Of a DNA stretch of 44,717 bases, positions 1-7,550 are shown in pieces. Within the stretch, counting starts at the first letter, position 1. Every line of letters starts with the position of its first letter. Below the pieces are notes generated by a model. It did no database searches. It was not told where the DNA came from and saw only the letters and a list, made by a program, of their open reading frames with translations. The position numbers and the translations under genes are program-made. The DNA is from Thiobaca trueperi (lineage in GTDB: Bacteria; Pseudomonadota; Gammaproteobacteria; Chromatiales; Chromatiaceae): the NCBI RefSeq assembly GCF_004342175.1, contig NZ_SMAO01000014.1:1-44717 (forward strand), in the 5' to 3' direction.

Positions 1-85
1 AACCAATATCGTGGTGATCTACGATCGTTGCTGACGGAAAACTTCGCCATTGTCGGTGAGTGAGTCGACAAAAAATTGGTATTAG

Positions 86-592
86 CTCGGTATAAATGCC
101 ATTCAGCAAGAGCTTGAGCAATTAAAAAAGGAGTTTTTTGATCTCGTTAGTTCGGACAATCCTCAGCAAAGGGGATTTAGTCTAGAAAAGATACTAAAAG
201 GTCTTTTCAATATTTTCGATCTTGATCCAAAGGCTTCGTTTCGTATCGCTGGAGAGCAAATCGATGGGGCGTTTAGTTTTGAAGGAACTGACTATTTGCT
301 TGAAGCTAAATGGCAACAGAGTCTAGTGGCAGCAAATGATCTAGATGGAATGGCGGGTAAGTTGTCACGAAAACTTGAAAATACTCTCGGTCTTTTTCTA
401 TCAATAAACGGGTTTTCCGAGGATGCAGTTACAGCACATTCATCAGGCAGGAGGCTTTTGATACTTATGGACGGCAGCGATCTTATGGCGGTTCTGGAAG
501 GCCGCATAGATCTTGTGCAATTACTTCTGAGAAAACGCCGCAAGGCTGCCGAAACGGGGAATATTTACCTTAGAATACATGAAATTATATAA
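86..592 (+). pseudogene. PD-(D/E)XK nuclease-like protein, 5' end lost
   Basis: The frame is open from just after a TAG at 83-85 to the TAA at 590-592. It encodes about 168 residues with no ATG or GTG start; the first possible starts are an ATT near 101 or a TTG at 296. The product reads as a Mrr/restriction-endonuclease-like fold: an N-terminal helix rich in K and E (ELEQLKKEFFDLV), then IDGAF, then YLLEAKWQ. The last two give the D...ExK signature of PD-(D/E)XK nucleases. The C-terminus looks intact. An ATG at 96-98 lies in another frame and meets a stop after nine codons, so a small indel near the start may have broken the gene. The DNA is visibly more AT-rich than the rest of the window, which suggests acquisition by transfer. 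A partial restriction or defence gene is inferred; a non-ATG start in a working gene is the alternative. Confidence 0.55.
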
Positions 593-617
593 GTTATCCT
601 CTGGCTCCGACGCTCCG

Positions 618-695
618 GCGTGGGAGCAAGTCGCGACGCTCTGGCGTCGCGTCACCGATACGCACCGCTAGAGCGGTACGACGGCATTCCCACGC
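618..695. repeat. Nested palindromic intergenic repeat
   Basis: Outer inverted repeat GCGTGGGA / TCCCACGC encloses two short hairpins: GCGACGC-TCTG-GCGTCGC and ACCGCT-AG-AGCGGT. A related GAGCGTGGGAATG piece recurs near 854-866. It has the structure of a REP/BIME-type dispersed element. No coding potential was seen here. Confidence 0.6.
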
Positions 696-744
696 AGGAG
701 AGGCTGTGCAAGTATTCGCATCTGCCATTCAACGGCCGATTGTC

Positions 745-830
745 GTAGGCTGGGGTGAGCTTGAAAACCCTAGCATTTCAGCGGCTTACGGGGCGACGGA
801 TGCTGGGTTTCGTTCCTCAACCCAGCCTAC
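745..830. repeat. GTAGGCTGGG inverted-repeat element
   Basis: The 10-bp arms GTAGGCTGGG (745-754) and CCCAGCCTAC (821-830) bound an 86-bp segment. The arrangement resembles a small non-coding mobile or REP-like element. The gap between the nuclease remnant and hmuV (593-1128) is otherwise occupied only by the other repeats listed and a decayed antitoxin. Confidence 0.55.
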
Positions 831-872
831 AGGGAATACTTGCCCAATCTCAGGAGCGTGGGAATGAGCCGA

Positions 873-890
873 AATCCTGTTAATCCTGTC
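873..890. repeat. AATCCTG-type dispersed repeat
   Basis: This is an 18-base copy of the AATCCTGTTAATCCTGTC unit. The same unit recurs, often as inverted pairs, at 5194-5301, 18331-18372, 22937-22970 and 42045-42106. Confidence 0.6.
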
Positions 891-916
891 TGAATCCAAA
901 AGCATATAGCGCGGCA

Positions 917-1087
917 TCAGAGACGATCCCGCTCATCCTGTTCCTGTTCGCCGCGTCCATTCGCCATGAAGTCAGCGGAGAATCGGGCAAACCTGGTCAA
1001 TACGCCCGCCAATGACCGGCGCGCGGGTCGAATGCGCAGTTCATCGGCGTGTCGCTCGATCTCCAGCTCAAGATCCGTTCGCTCAAA
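917..1087 (-). pseudogene. VapB/VagC-type antitoxin remnant
   Basis: About 57 minus-strand codons, starting at FERTDLELEIERHADELRI and continuing RPARRSL...FSADFMANGR...EQDERDRL, match the layout of the C-terminal half of AbrB-fold VapB/VagC antitoxins. Those end in a DFM-x-GR-x-Q-x(2-4)-ER tail that neutralises a PIN toxin. The DNA-binding AbrB half is missing; upstream the open frame runs into the 3' end of hmuV in an unrelated reading frame. No PIN toxin follows. A relic is inferred from motif resemblance only. Confidence 0.45.
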
Positions 1088-1128
1088 AGATTGGGGCGGG
1101 CGAGACGCAGAACCCCGAGGATCATCCT

Positions 1129-1941
1129 TCACCGGCATGCCCGGAAGCCCTGCGCGGACGCCTGCCGCGCAATCACCAGCGGACAATCCAGCTCCGGATG
1201 CGGGATGACCCGCACCGGCAGGCCAAAGACATGCTCGATGTTCGCCGGCTCCAGAACCACCTGCGGGCGGTCCACGGCGAGCAGACGCCCGGCCTTCATG
1301 AGCGCGATGCGGTCGCCGTACTGGGCCGCCAGGTTGAGATCGTGCAGGACGACCAGCACGCCGATGCGGCGGTCGGTCCAGCGCCGCGCGAGGTCGAGTG
1401 TGGCGTGCTGATGGGCCAGATCGAGGCTGGCGGTGGGCTCGTCGAGCAGCAGATAGCGCGGTTCGTCGTCCGGCAGCGGGGTCCAGAGCTGGGCCAGGAT
1501 GCGCGCCAGATGCACCCGCTGGCGCTCGCCGCCGGAGAGCGTGGTGTAGCGCCGCTCGGCCAGGTGCGCCACTTCGGCAGCCGCCAGCGCCTCGACGGCG
1601 ATCCGGGTGTCGCTGGCTCCCGGATCGCCGTGCGGGATACGACCCATGGCGGCGACCTCCAGCGCGGTGAAGGGGAAGCTCAGGGGGCTCTGTTGCGGTA
1701 GGGTGGCGCGGCGTCTGGCGCAGTCTGCGGCGGACCAGCGCCCGAGCGGGACGCCGTTCAGCCGGATCTCGCCTGCGTCCGGCGTCAGCTCGCCGCTCAG
1801 ACAGCGCAGCAGGGTCGATTTGCCGGCCCCGTTGGCGCCCAGGATGACCAGCACCTCGCCCGGATGCAGGCTGAAACTGACCCCGTCGATCAGTGCGCGC
1901 CCGTTGCGGATCAGTCGCAGCCCATGTGCCTCCAGGCTCAT
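1129..1941 (-). CDS. hmuV: Haem ABC transporter ATP-binding protein HmuV
   Basis: This 270-residue cytoplasmic ATPase would power import of haem from periplasm to cytoplasm. Visible motifs are Walker A GANGAGKS (residues 35-42), a Q-loop in the TLPQQS region, the signature LSGGERQR, Walker B YLLLDEPTASLD and a switch histidine in VLHDLN. The C-terminal stretch NIEHVFGLPVRVIPHP is typical of the FecE/HmuV/BtuD class. Its ATG overlaps the end of hmuU by four bases, so the two are translationally coupled. It is the last gene of the hmuTUV unit. Family assignment is firm; haem rather than ferric siderophore or cobalamin as substrate rests on the neighbouring hutW, hutX and haem monooxygenase genes. 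Confidence 0.92.
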   Translation of the reverse strand: MSLEAHGLRLIRNGRALIDGVSFSLHPGEVLVILGANGAGKSTLLRCLSGELTPDAGEIRLNGVPLGRWSAADCARRRATLPQQSPLSFPFTALEVAAMGRIPHGDPGASDTRIAVEALAAAEVAHLAERRYTTLSGGERQRVHLARILAQLWTPLPDDEPRYLLLDEPTASLDLAHQHATLDLARRWTDRRIGVLVVLHDLNLAAQYGDRIALMKAGRLLAVDRPQVVLEPANIEHVFGLPVRVIPHPELDCPLVIARQASAQGFRACR

Positions 1942-3026
1942 GCCGCCACCCCGCGCCGACGCATCAAAAGGGCCAGGAAGAAGGGGCCGCCGAGCAGCGC
2001 CGTGAGGATGCCGATCGGCAGCTCGGCGGGCGTCACCAGGGTGCGCGCGAGCAGATCGGCCAGCAGGAGCAGGCTGCCGCCAAGCAGGGCCGAGCCCGGC
2101 AGCAGAAAGCGGTGATCCGGCCCCAGGGCCAGTCGCAGCAGATGCGGCACCACCAGTCCGATGAAGCCGATGAGACCGCTGACCGCGACCGCCGCGCCCA
2201 CCGCGAGGGCGGCGAGTGTGACGATGATCCGCTGCATTCGCTGGACCGCGATCCCCAGATGTCCCGCCTCGGCCTCGCCGAGCAGCAGGGCGTTCAGGGT
2301 GCGCGCGAGCAGCGGCAGGGCGCAGAGCGGCAGGGCGATCAGCAGCGCGACGCTGCCGACCTGGCTCCAGGTCGCGCCGCCCAGACTGCCCATGCTCCAG
2401 AAGGTGAGGTTGCGCAGTTGCTGGTCGTCGGCCACATAGGTCAGGAGCCCGGTGCCGGCGCCGCAGAGCGCGTTGATGGCGATCCCGGCGAGCAGCAGGG
2501 TCGTGACCGAGGTGTGACCCTCGCGGCTGGCGAGCCGGTAGACCACCAGCGTGGTGAGCAGACCCCCGGCGAAGGCCGCCAGCGGCAGGGTGAAGGCACC
2601 CAGCGCGGCGGTCAGGAAGCCCAGCCCCTGTCCGCCCAGCACGATGATGCTGACCGCCGCGAGCGCGGAGCCCGCCGACACCCCGATCAGCCCCGGATCG
2701 GCCAGCGGGTTGCGAAAGAGCCCCTGCATGGCCGCCCCCGCCACCGCCAGCGCGGCGCCGACCAGCAGCCCGAGCAGGGTGCGCGGCAGGCGGATGGTCT
2801 CGATCACCGCAGCGTGCTGGGGGGCGATCTCTCCGACCGGCAGGCCCAGGCTGGCGGCGATCACCCGCAGCACCTCGCCCGGCGGGATGGTGACGGGTCC
2901 GATTGCGACCGACAGCACCGCGACCGCCAGCATCAGCACGAAGAGCGCGAGCAGGGTCCAGTGCTGCCGTTGCTGGCGGCGCAGCAGACCCGCAATCGCC
3001 GTGGGGGCCAGCGCGAGACTAGTCAC
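1938..3026 (-). CDS. hmuU: Haem ABC transporter permease HmuU
   Basis: This 362-residue inner-membrane permease belongs to the FecCD/BtuC family. About ten hydrophobic segments are visible. The conserved FRNPLADPGLIGVSAGSALA element, which in BtuC-type permeases sits near the translocation pathway and coupling region, is present. It starts with ATG within the 3' end of hmuT (overlap about 8 bases) and overlaps hmuV downstream, giving a tightly packed T-U-V order. It would form a homodimer with two HmuV subunits. Length and topology are normal for the family. Confidence 0.92.
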   Translation of the reverse strand: MTSLALAPTAIAGLLRRQQRQHWTLLALFVLMLAVAVLSVAIGPVTIPPGEVLRVIAASLGLPVGEIAPQHAAVIETIRLPRTLLGLLVGAALAVAGAAMQGLFRNPLADPGLIGVSAGSALAAVSIIVLGGQGLGFLTAALGAFTLPLAAFAGGLLTTLVVYRLASREGHTSVTTLLLAGIAINALCGAGTGLLTYVADDQQLRNLTFWSMGSLGGATWSQVGSVALLIALPLCALPLLARTLNALLLGEAEAGHLGIAVQRMQRIIVTLAALAVGAAVAVSGLIGFIGLVVPHLLRLALGPDHRFLLPGSALLGGSLLLLADLLARTLVTPAELPIGILTALLGGPFFLALLMRRRGVAA

Positions 3027-3891
3027 CGGCTTTGGCGACCTCGGGATCCCTGAAGGTGCCGAGCTGGCGCGCCAGCTCCTCAGCCGCCTGAGCGAGGCGT
3101 GGTCCGAAGTTGAACAGCAGTGTGTTGTCGAGTGCGATCACCCGCCGCTCCTGTCCGGCCGGTGTCGCGGCCAGTCCGGCGCGACCGAGTACGCCGTCGA
3201 TGCCGTTCAGGTCTTTCAGTGCGCGGTCGGAGACCAGGATCACGTCCGGCGCGGCGGCAAGCGCCGCCTCCGGACTCAGCGGTTTGTAGTCCACGACCGT
3301 CTCATGCAGCACGTTTTCGCCGCCCGCGAGCCAGATCAGGGTATCGACCGGCGCGCCCCGTCCGGCGGAGTGGTCGATGCCCGAGCCGACGACCATGAGG
3401 AAGAGCACGCGCGGACGGCTTTCGATCTGACCGAGCCTCTGCTCAAGCTGCTTCAGCTCCAGATCGATGCGGGCATTCAGGGTCTCGCCCCGGTCCCCGG
3501 CATCCAGCGCGGCGGCAACCGCGCCGATCTTCTCGCGCAGCCCGTCCAGCGTCGCCGCGTCCGGAACCTGCCGCACCTCGACCCCGGCGGAGCGGATCTG
3601 ATCCAGCACCTCGGGCGGTCCCGCGTCGTCGGTCGCCAGCACCAGATCCGGCGAGAGACTCAAAAGCCCCTCGGCCGAGAGTGCGCGCTTGTAGCCGACG
3701 CTCGCCAGCGACTTCGTCTCGGGCGGATAGGTGCTGGTGGTATCGACGCCGACCAGTCGTGCGCCCTGGTCCAGGGCGTAGACGATCTCGGTGATGGCGC
3801 CGTCCACCGACACCAGCCGTTCGGCAGCCAGCGCCGCGCCTGTCGCCAGGGACAGCGTCAGGACGAGCGCCGCGAGCGGTTCAGGACGCAT
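3019..3891 (-). CDS. hmuT: Periplasmic haem-binding protein HmuT
   Basis: The start at 3891 gives a clear signal peptide (MRPEPLAALVLTLSLATGAALA) followed by ERLVSVDGAITEIVYALD. The open frame extends upstream to 4050, but that stretch lies over the preceding monooxygenase gene and does not look like signal or domain sequence. The mature protein (about 268 residues) has the cluster A-III/BtuF-like layout: an N-terminal lobe with LVGVDTTSTYPPE, a long central helix, and a C-terminal lobe with VIALDNTLLFNFGPR. It would deliver haem to HmuU. The start codon overlaps the monooxygenase stop by 11 bases. Confidence 0.9.
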   Translation of the reverse strand: MRPEPLAALVLTLSLATGAALAAERLVSVDGAITEIVYALDQGARLVGVDTTSTYPPETKSLASVGYKRALSAEGLLSLSPDLVLATDDAGPPEVLDQIRSAGVEVRQVPDAATLDGLREKIGAVAAALDAGDRGETLNARIDLELKQLEQRLGQIESRPRVLFLMVVGSGIDHSAGRGAPVDTLIWLAGGENVLHETVVDYKPLSPEAALAAAPDVILVSDRALKDLNGIDGVLGRAGLAATPAGQERRVIALDNTLLFNFGPRLAQAAEELARQLGTFRDPEVAKAGD

Positions 3892-4204
3892 CCTTCCGCT
3901 CCTCCAGCAGCACCTCGAACCCCTCGAAGACCGGATGACCGGCATAGGTTCCCTTGGGCGTCTTGGCCTGAGCATGGGCGCTGCGGAACTGTTCGGACTG
4001 GGTCCAGGCCGCGAAGTCGGCGTGGCTCGACCAAATCGTGTGCGAGGCATAGAGGGTGCACTCGCCGTCGTCCGCGCCCTTGAGCAGATGGAAGGCGATG
4101 AAGCCGTTCAGCTCCGAGAGATGGGACTCGCGCTCGCGCCAGAGACGCTCGAAATCGGCCTCGAAGCCGTGGTTGATGCGAAAGCGGTTCATGGCGATGT
4201 ACAT
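3881..4204 (-). CDS. ABM-fold haem-degrading-type monooxygenase
   Basis: This 107-residue protein has an antibiotic-biosynthesis-monooxygenase fold similar to HmoA/IsdG-type haem-degrading enzymes. MYIAMNRFRINHGFEADFERLW forms the first strand and helix; a HLLKG...YASHTIWSSHADFAAW core and EGFEVLLEE follow. It lies between the SDR gene and hmuT on the same strand. That position points to oxidative cleavage of imported haem in the cytoplasm. The class contains many quinol monooxygenases of other function, so haem as substrate is inferred from context. Haem-binding residues cannot be assigned with certainty by eye. Confidence 0.75.
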   Translation of the reverse strand: MYIAMNRFRINHGFEADFERLWRERESHLSELNGFIAFHLLKGADDGECTLYASHTIWSSHADFAAWTQSEQFRSAHAQAKTPKGTYAGHPVFEGFEVLLEERKDAS

Positions 4205-4217
4205 GGCGTCTGGCTCC

Positions 4218-5135
4218 TCAGGTTTGTGGTTCTACTGATGCGGGTGTCCCGGCTGCGGCGCGCGCCTCCGCGATGGCGCGCAGTCCCTCGCGATAGGTCG
4301 GATAGCGCAGGTGCACTCCCAGCTCCTGCTTGATGCGCTGGTTGGAGACACGCTTGCACTCGGCATAGAAGTGCCGGGCGAACGGCGAGAGTCCGGCCTC
4401 CTCGAAGGGTTCAGCCGGTGGCGGCTCGATGCCCATGAGTGCGGCGGCATGGCACAGCACCTCGTCCGCCGGGGCGGGCTCGTCATCGGACAGGTTATAG
4501 ATCCGCCCGGCATGCGGGCGCTCCAGCGCAGCCAGCAGGACAGCGACGAGGTCATCGACGTGGATACGGTTGAAGACCTGACCGGGCTTGACGATGCGCC
4601 GGGCACGGCCCGCTTCCAGCGAGTCGATGACGTTGCGTCCCTCGGGTCCGTAGATCCCCGGCAGCCGGAAGACCTGCGCGGGCGTTGCCATCCGTGCCCC
4701 AAGTCCCAGCCAGTCGTCCTCGGCGTCCAGACGGCGCTGGTTTTCGACCGTCGCCGGCTTCGGCGTGCGGTCCTCGTCGATCCAGTCACCGTCGCAGTCG
4801 CCATAGACGCCGGTGGTCGAGAGATAGCCAAGCCATTGCAGTGAACCGGCCAGCGTCTCCAGGTCAGTCGTGTGGAGACGCAGCACCGGATCGCCATCCG
4901 CGTCGGGCGGGATGGAGCTGAGGAGATGTGTGGCCTGACCCAGCGCGTCCTGCACCTCGGCGCTGGCGTGTGTCCCGTCGAAGGGAATCGTCCGCATGCC
5001 CAGTGCACACAGGGTCGCCGCCTTTCCGGCATCGCGGCAGGTTCCCGCGACAGACCAGCCGCGCGCGATTGCGGCCCGCGCCAGACGAACGCCCGTGTAA
5101 CCGAGACCGAAGCAGAACAGCGATGGAGTCGTCAT
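4218..5135 (-). CDS. SDR-family NAD(P)-binding epimerase-like protein (YeeZ-like)
   Basis: This 305-residue cytoplasmic protein is of the atypical/extended SDR class. The dinucleotide-binding GLGYTG lies at residues 10-15, and the active-site neighbourhood reads YLSTTGVYGD, as in YeeZ-type members. FNRIHVDDLVAVLLAAL and RIYNLSDDEP are typical of sugar-epimerase-related folds. It is the first gene after the 5194-5301 repeat and runs straight into the haem monooxygenase (13-base gap), so it is probably cotranscribed with hmuTUV. The substrate is unknown and a role in haem metabolism is not shown by the sequence. Confidence 0.8.
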   Translation of the reverse strand: MTTPSLFCFGLGYTGVRLARAAIARGWSVAGTCRDAGKAATLCALGMRTIPFDGTHASAEVQDALGQATHLLSSIPPDADGDPVLRLHTTDLETLAGSLQWLGYLSTTGVYGDCDGDWIDEDRTPKPATVENQRRLDAEDDWLGLGARMATPAQVFRLPGIYGPEGRNVIDSLEAGRARRIVKPGQVFNRIHVDDLVAVLLAALERPHAGRIYNLSDDEPAPADEVLCHAAALMGIEPPPAEPFEEAGLSPFARHFYAECKRVSNQRIKQELGVHLRYPTYREGLRAIAEARAAAGTPASVEPQT

Positions 5136-5193
5136 ATTTCAAGTGCTCTTTAAGGTGGTTTCCGGGAAAGTGTCTACCAGAGTCAAGGCTCCA

Positions 5194-5301
5194 AATGGAC
5201 AGGATGAACAGGATTTCGCAGGATTTCGCAGGATTTACAGGAGACAAGCCATTGTTTTTTCATCCTGTCAATCTTGAAAAATCCTGTGAATCCTGTCCAT
5301 T
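5194..5301. repeat. Inverted AATCCTG repeat between hutX and the SDR gene
   Basis: The left side (5194-5216) reads AATGGACAGGATGAACAGG and continues; the right side (5280-5301) is its near-complement ending CCTGTCCATT. Additional GGATTTCGCA copies lie between them. It could form a long hairpin in the transcript between the hutWX and SDR-hmuTUV parts of the haem cluster. Confidence 0.7.
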
Positions 5302-5340
5302 CACGACCTCTTAGTGGGTAGATTGTTTTCAGGAAATCGC

Positions 5341-5850
5341 CTAAGAAGTCGTCAGTCGTCCCCGAAACGCCCTGAAGCGTTCGATCTGTTCGGGTATGAG
5401 TTGGCGCTGGGCGTCGCGACCCAGGTAGACCTTGAACATGCAATCACCCTGATGGTTGTAGAACTGCACCGAGTGGGTGTCGGAACTGAACAGCTTGCGC
5501 GAGACGAAGGCGATGAGATCGCAGTTGGCGGCCTTGAGATGACCGCTGATCGGTTTGCCATGCAGGTTGTAATAGCCCTGCGCCAGACTGCCCTCGGGCA
5601 GCGGTCCCTTGGCCTCAAGGATGACATCGCCGGTGTTGACCAGCAGGGTCAGCTCGCCCCAGGTCGTCATCTCCTGCATCACCTCTGCAAACCGGTCGCC
5701 GCCGATCAGGACGGCTTCGGATGCGGGCAGCAGGCTGAGGACATCGCGCGTGGTCACGCCATGCTCTCTGGCGAGATCCTCCAGCACCGCGCCGGGGTTG
5801 GCATGCAGCGCGGTGCGAATCGCATCGATCAGTGTGTCGGTCAGCGTCAT
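5341..5850 (-). CDS. hutX: Haem utilisation carrier protein HutX
   Basis: The start at 5850 (MTLTDTLIDAIRTALHANPG) gives a 169-residue protein of normal HutX length. The open frame upstream to 5928 overlaps hutW and is unlikely to be used. N-terminal helices carry LEDLAREHGVTTRDVLSLLP; the following alpha/beta core shows TWGELTLLVNTGDVILEAKGPLPEG and GYYNLHGKPISGHL, where HutX proteins bind haem. LFSSDTHSVQFYNHQGDCMFKVYLGRD near the C-terminus is also typical. It is a cytosolic haem carrier that hands haem to a degrading enzyme. It lies 10 bases after hutW and is surely cotranscribed with it. Confidence 0.9.
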   Translation of the reverse strand: MTLTDTLIDAIRTALHANPGAVLEDLAREHGVTTRDVLSLLPASEAVLIGGDRFAEVMQEMTTWGELTLLVNTGDVILEAKGPLPEGSLAQGYYNLHGKPISGHLKAANCDLIAFVSRKLFSSDTHSVQFYNHQGDCMFKVYLGRDAQRQLIPEQIERFRAFRGRLTTS

Positions 5851-5860
5851 CGGTCGTTCC

Positions 5861-7264
5861 TCAGGCGAGTGCGGCGGGCTGGTCCGCCGGGGCGTGGTTC
5901 TTGCGGATACACTGCTCCAGCCACTCAAGCAGACTCTGGGTGAGCGTCACCTGCCAGAAGCGGCCCGCCAGGGTGAGGTCGAGCCAGCGCCCGTCGATGG
6001 CGATGAGTCCCGCCTGTTCCCATTGCGCGAACAGTGGACCGGCAATGCGGTCCAGATCGAGCCCTGTGGCGGTCCCGAGCCGTTCGGCGAGGGCCGACCG
6101 GTCCAGCCGACCGCGCTCCAGGCTGCCCTTGATGAAGTTGAACAGGCGGTGATGGGGCGACTGGCGCATGAGACCGCCGAGCAGTGGCCGATCCTGCCGC
6201 ACGCAGTCGGCGTATTCGGTCAGGTCCGCCAGCGTGCGGTAAGAGCAGCCGGCCAGAAAGCCGCCCGCGCCCGCACCGAAGGCCAGACAGTTGGCGCCGG
6301 CCTTCAGCTCTAGGTTGTAGAGGTTGCGTTCACGGGTTCCGCTGCGCCAGTGACTGGACGACAGGGATTTCCAGCGCGCCTCTGCCATCAGCTCCGCCCC
6401 GCGCGCGTAGTACATTCCATGCGACTCCACCGGCGCGGGATCGAGCTTTCCGGCGCGGGTCGCACTCCCGAGCGGCGTCTGCGGCATGAGCTTGAGCGCA
6501 TAGAGATCCGCCCCATCCAGGCCCATGCCGAGCGCCGTGCGGACATCCGACTCCCAGACCGCGAGCGATTGACCCGGCAGACCGAAGATCAGATCGATGA
6601 CGATTGCACCGCGATCCGCCGCCATCAGATCCTCAAGACGACGGATCAGATCCGCCCGCGCGGTCTTGCGGCCCAGACGGCGACGGACTCCGTCATCGAA
6701 GCTCTGCACCCCGATCGAGAGCCGGTTGACGCCCGCATCGAAGACCGCCCGGGCTTTGTCCGGGGTCAGATCCTGCGCCCGTCCCTCCAGCGTGATCTCG
6801 CAATCCGGCGCCAGCGGCAGATGCTCGCGCACCGCCTCGACCGCACGCGCGAGATCCGGGGCCGACAGCAGCGTCGGGGTGCCGCCCCCGAAATAGACGG
6901 CATGGATGGAACCGACGGCCTGATAGGGCCGGTCACGGTCGCGCCGCAGATGATCCACCAGCACGTCCACATAGCGCCCCCCGAGCGGCGCGTGCCAGGC
7001 GTTCTGGTAGAAGCTGCAGAAAAGGCAGTGGTTCTCGCAGAAGGGCACATGGATGTAGGCGACCGATTTTCCCGAACGCGCGCCAGCGGTCATCTCGCTC
7101 CAGACAGACATCCATTCCTGCTCCGGCACCGGCGACATCCCGACGAAGGGATGCACCGCGCGCCGCCCTGCGAAGGCGTCTGTCAGGGGGCTCTCACTTT
7201 CGCGCGCAAAGAAGGCATCGATTGGCTTCCAGGCGGGCGGTTCCATCGAGCGGCTGTGCGTCAT
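5861..7264 (-). CDS. hutW: Anaerobic haem-degrading radical SAM enzyme HutW/ChuW
   Basis: This 467-residue radical SAM protein of the HemN-like class opens the haem ring without oxygen in its characterised relatives (ChuW). The cluster motif is CENHCLFC (Cys 76, 80 and 83), preceded by YIHVPF and followed by the SAM-binding YFGGGTPTLL. The C-terminal part carries the HemN-like winged domain. The ATG at 7264 (MTHSRSMEPP) is chosen because the sequence from about residue 11 (WKPIDAFFARE) aligns with the usual family start and the 32 upstream codons cover a Fur-box-like promoter. It is the first gene of the haem cluster, with hutX directly downstream. Confidence 0.9.
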   Translation of the reverse strand: MTHSRSMEPPAWKPIDAFFARESESPLTDAFAGRRAVHPFVGMSPVPEQEWMSVWSEMTAGARSGKSVAYIHVPFCENHCLFCSFYQNAWHAPLGGRYVDVLVDHLRRDRDRPYQAVGSIHAVYFGGGTPTLLSAPDLARAVEAVREHLPLAPDCEITLEGRAQDLTPDKARAVFDAGVNRLSIGVQSFDDGVRRRLGRKTARADLIRRLEDLMAADRGAIVIDLIFGLPGQSLAVWESDVRTALGMGLDGADLYALKLMPQTPLGSATRAGKLDPAPVESHGMYYARGAELMAEARWKSLSSSHWRSGTRERNLYNLELKAGANCLAFGAGAGGFLAGCSYRTLADLTEYADCVRQDRPLLGGLMRQSPHHRLFNFIKGSLERGRLDRSALAERLGTATGLDLDRIAGPLFAQWEQAGLIAIDGRWLDLTLAGRFWQVTLTQSLLEWLEQCIRKNHAPADQPAALA

Positions 7265-7352
7265 GCGTTGATCGAGTCTCGCGTCAGGGTTCTCGGGATC
7301 CGCCGCACGCGGCTGGTCCCGCCATTCCGGTTGTGGACTGCGTATTTCGCAA

Positions 7353-7374
7353 AATAACAAAAATCATTCTTATT
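7353..7374. promoter_or_regulatory. Fur-box-like operator upstream of hutW
   Basis: A 22-bp imperfect palindrome, AATAACAAA-AATC-ATTCTTATT, lies in an AT-rich patch 89 bases before the hutW ATG and resembles the 9-1-9-like Fur consensus (ATNATTCTTAT side intact). Iron-dependent repression of a haem-use cluster by Fur is established in other gammaproteobacteria. The site here is a by-eye match. Confidence 0.6.
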
Positions 7375-7447
7375 TGCAAAATTCGCAGCCCCCCGGCAAT
7401 GCTGCATGTGCAGCCGTGCAGAGATTCCGAGACCGTCCCCGATCATG

Positions 7448-7492
7448 GTCGTTGTCGTAATCGGCTTGCGAATCTTCGATTACGACAACGAC
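7448..7492. repeat. Perfect 16-bp palindrome with 13-base loop
   Basis: The arms GTCGTTGTCGTAATCG (7448-7463) and CGATTACGACAACGAC (7477-7492) are exact complements around GCTTGCGAATCTT. No T-tract follows on either strand, so it is probably a dispersed palindromic repeat or RNA structure, not a classical terminator. It sits between the 3' end of the SLC13 gene and the hutW control region. Confidence 0.8.
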
Positions 7493-7550
7493 AGCGAATC
7501 GATCTGATCCTGTGGGTCAGACGCACGCCGGGTGATTCATCCCCGTGCGT

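Noticed and set aside
1-63. Open frame from the window edge to TGA at 61-63
   Set aside because: Only 20 codons are visible and they match nothing I recognise; it may be the end of a gene outside the window or chance.
593-916. Possible CRISPR array suggested by closely spaced short repeats
   Set aside because: The repeats are different palindromes, not regular direct repeats with equal spacers.
1893-3053. Long plus-strand frame (386 codons) opposite hmuU
   Set aside because: Antisense shadow in high-GC DNA; its product is low-complexity Q/R/G/E-rich and the minus strand encodes a clear permease.
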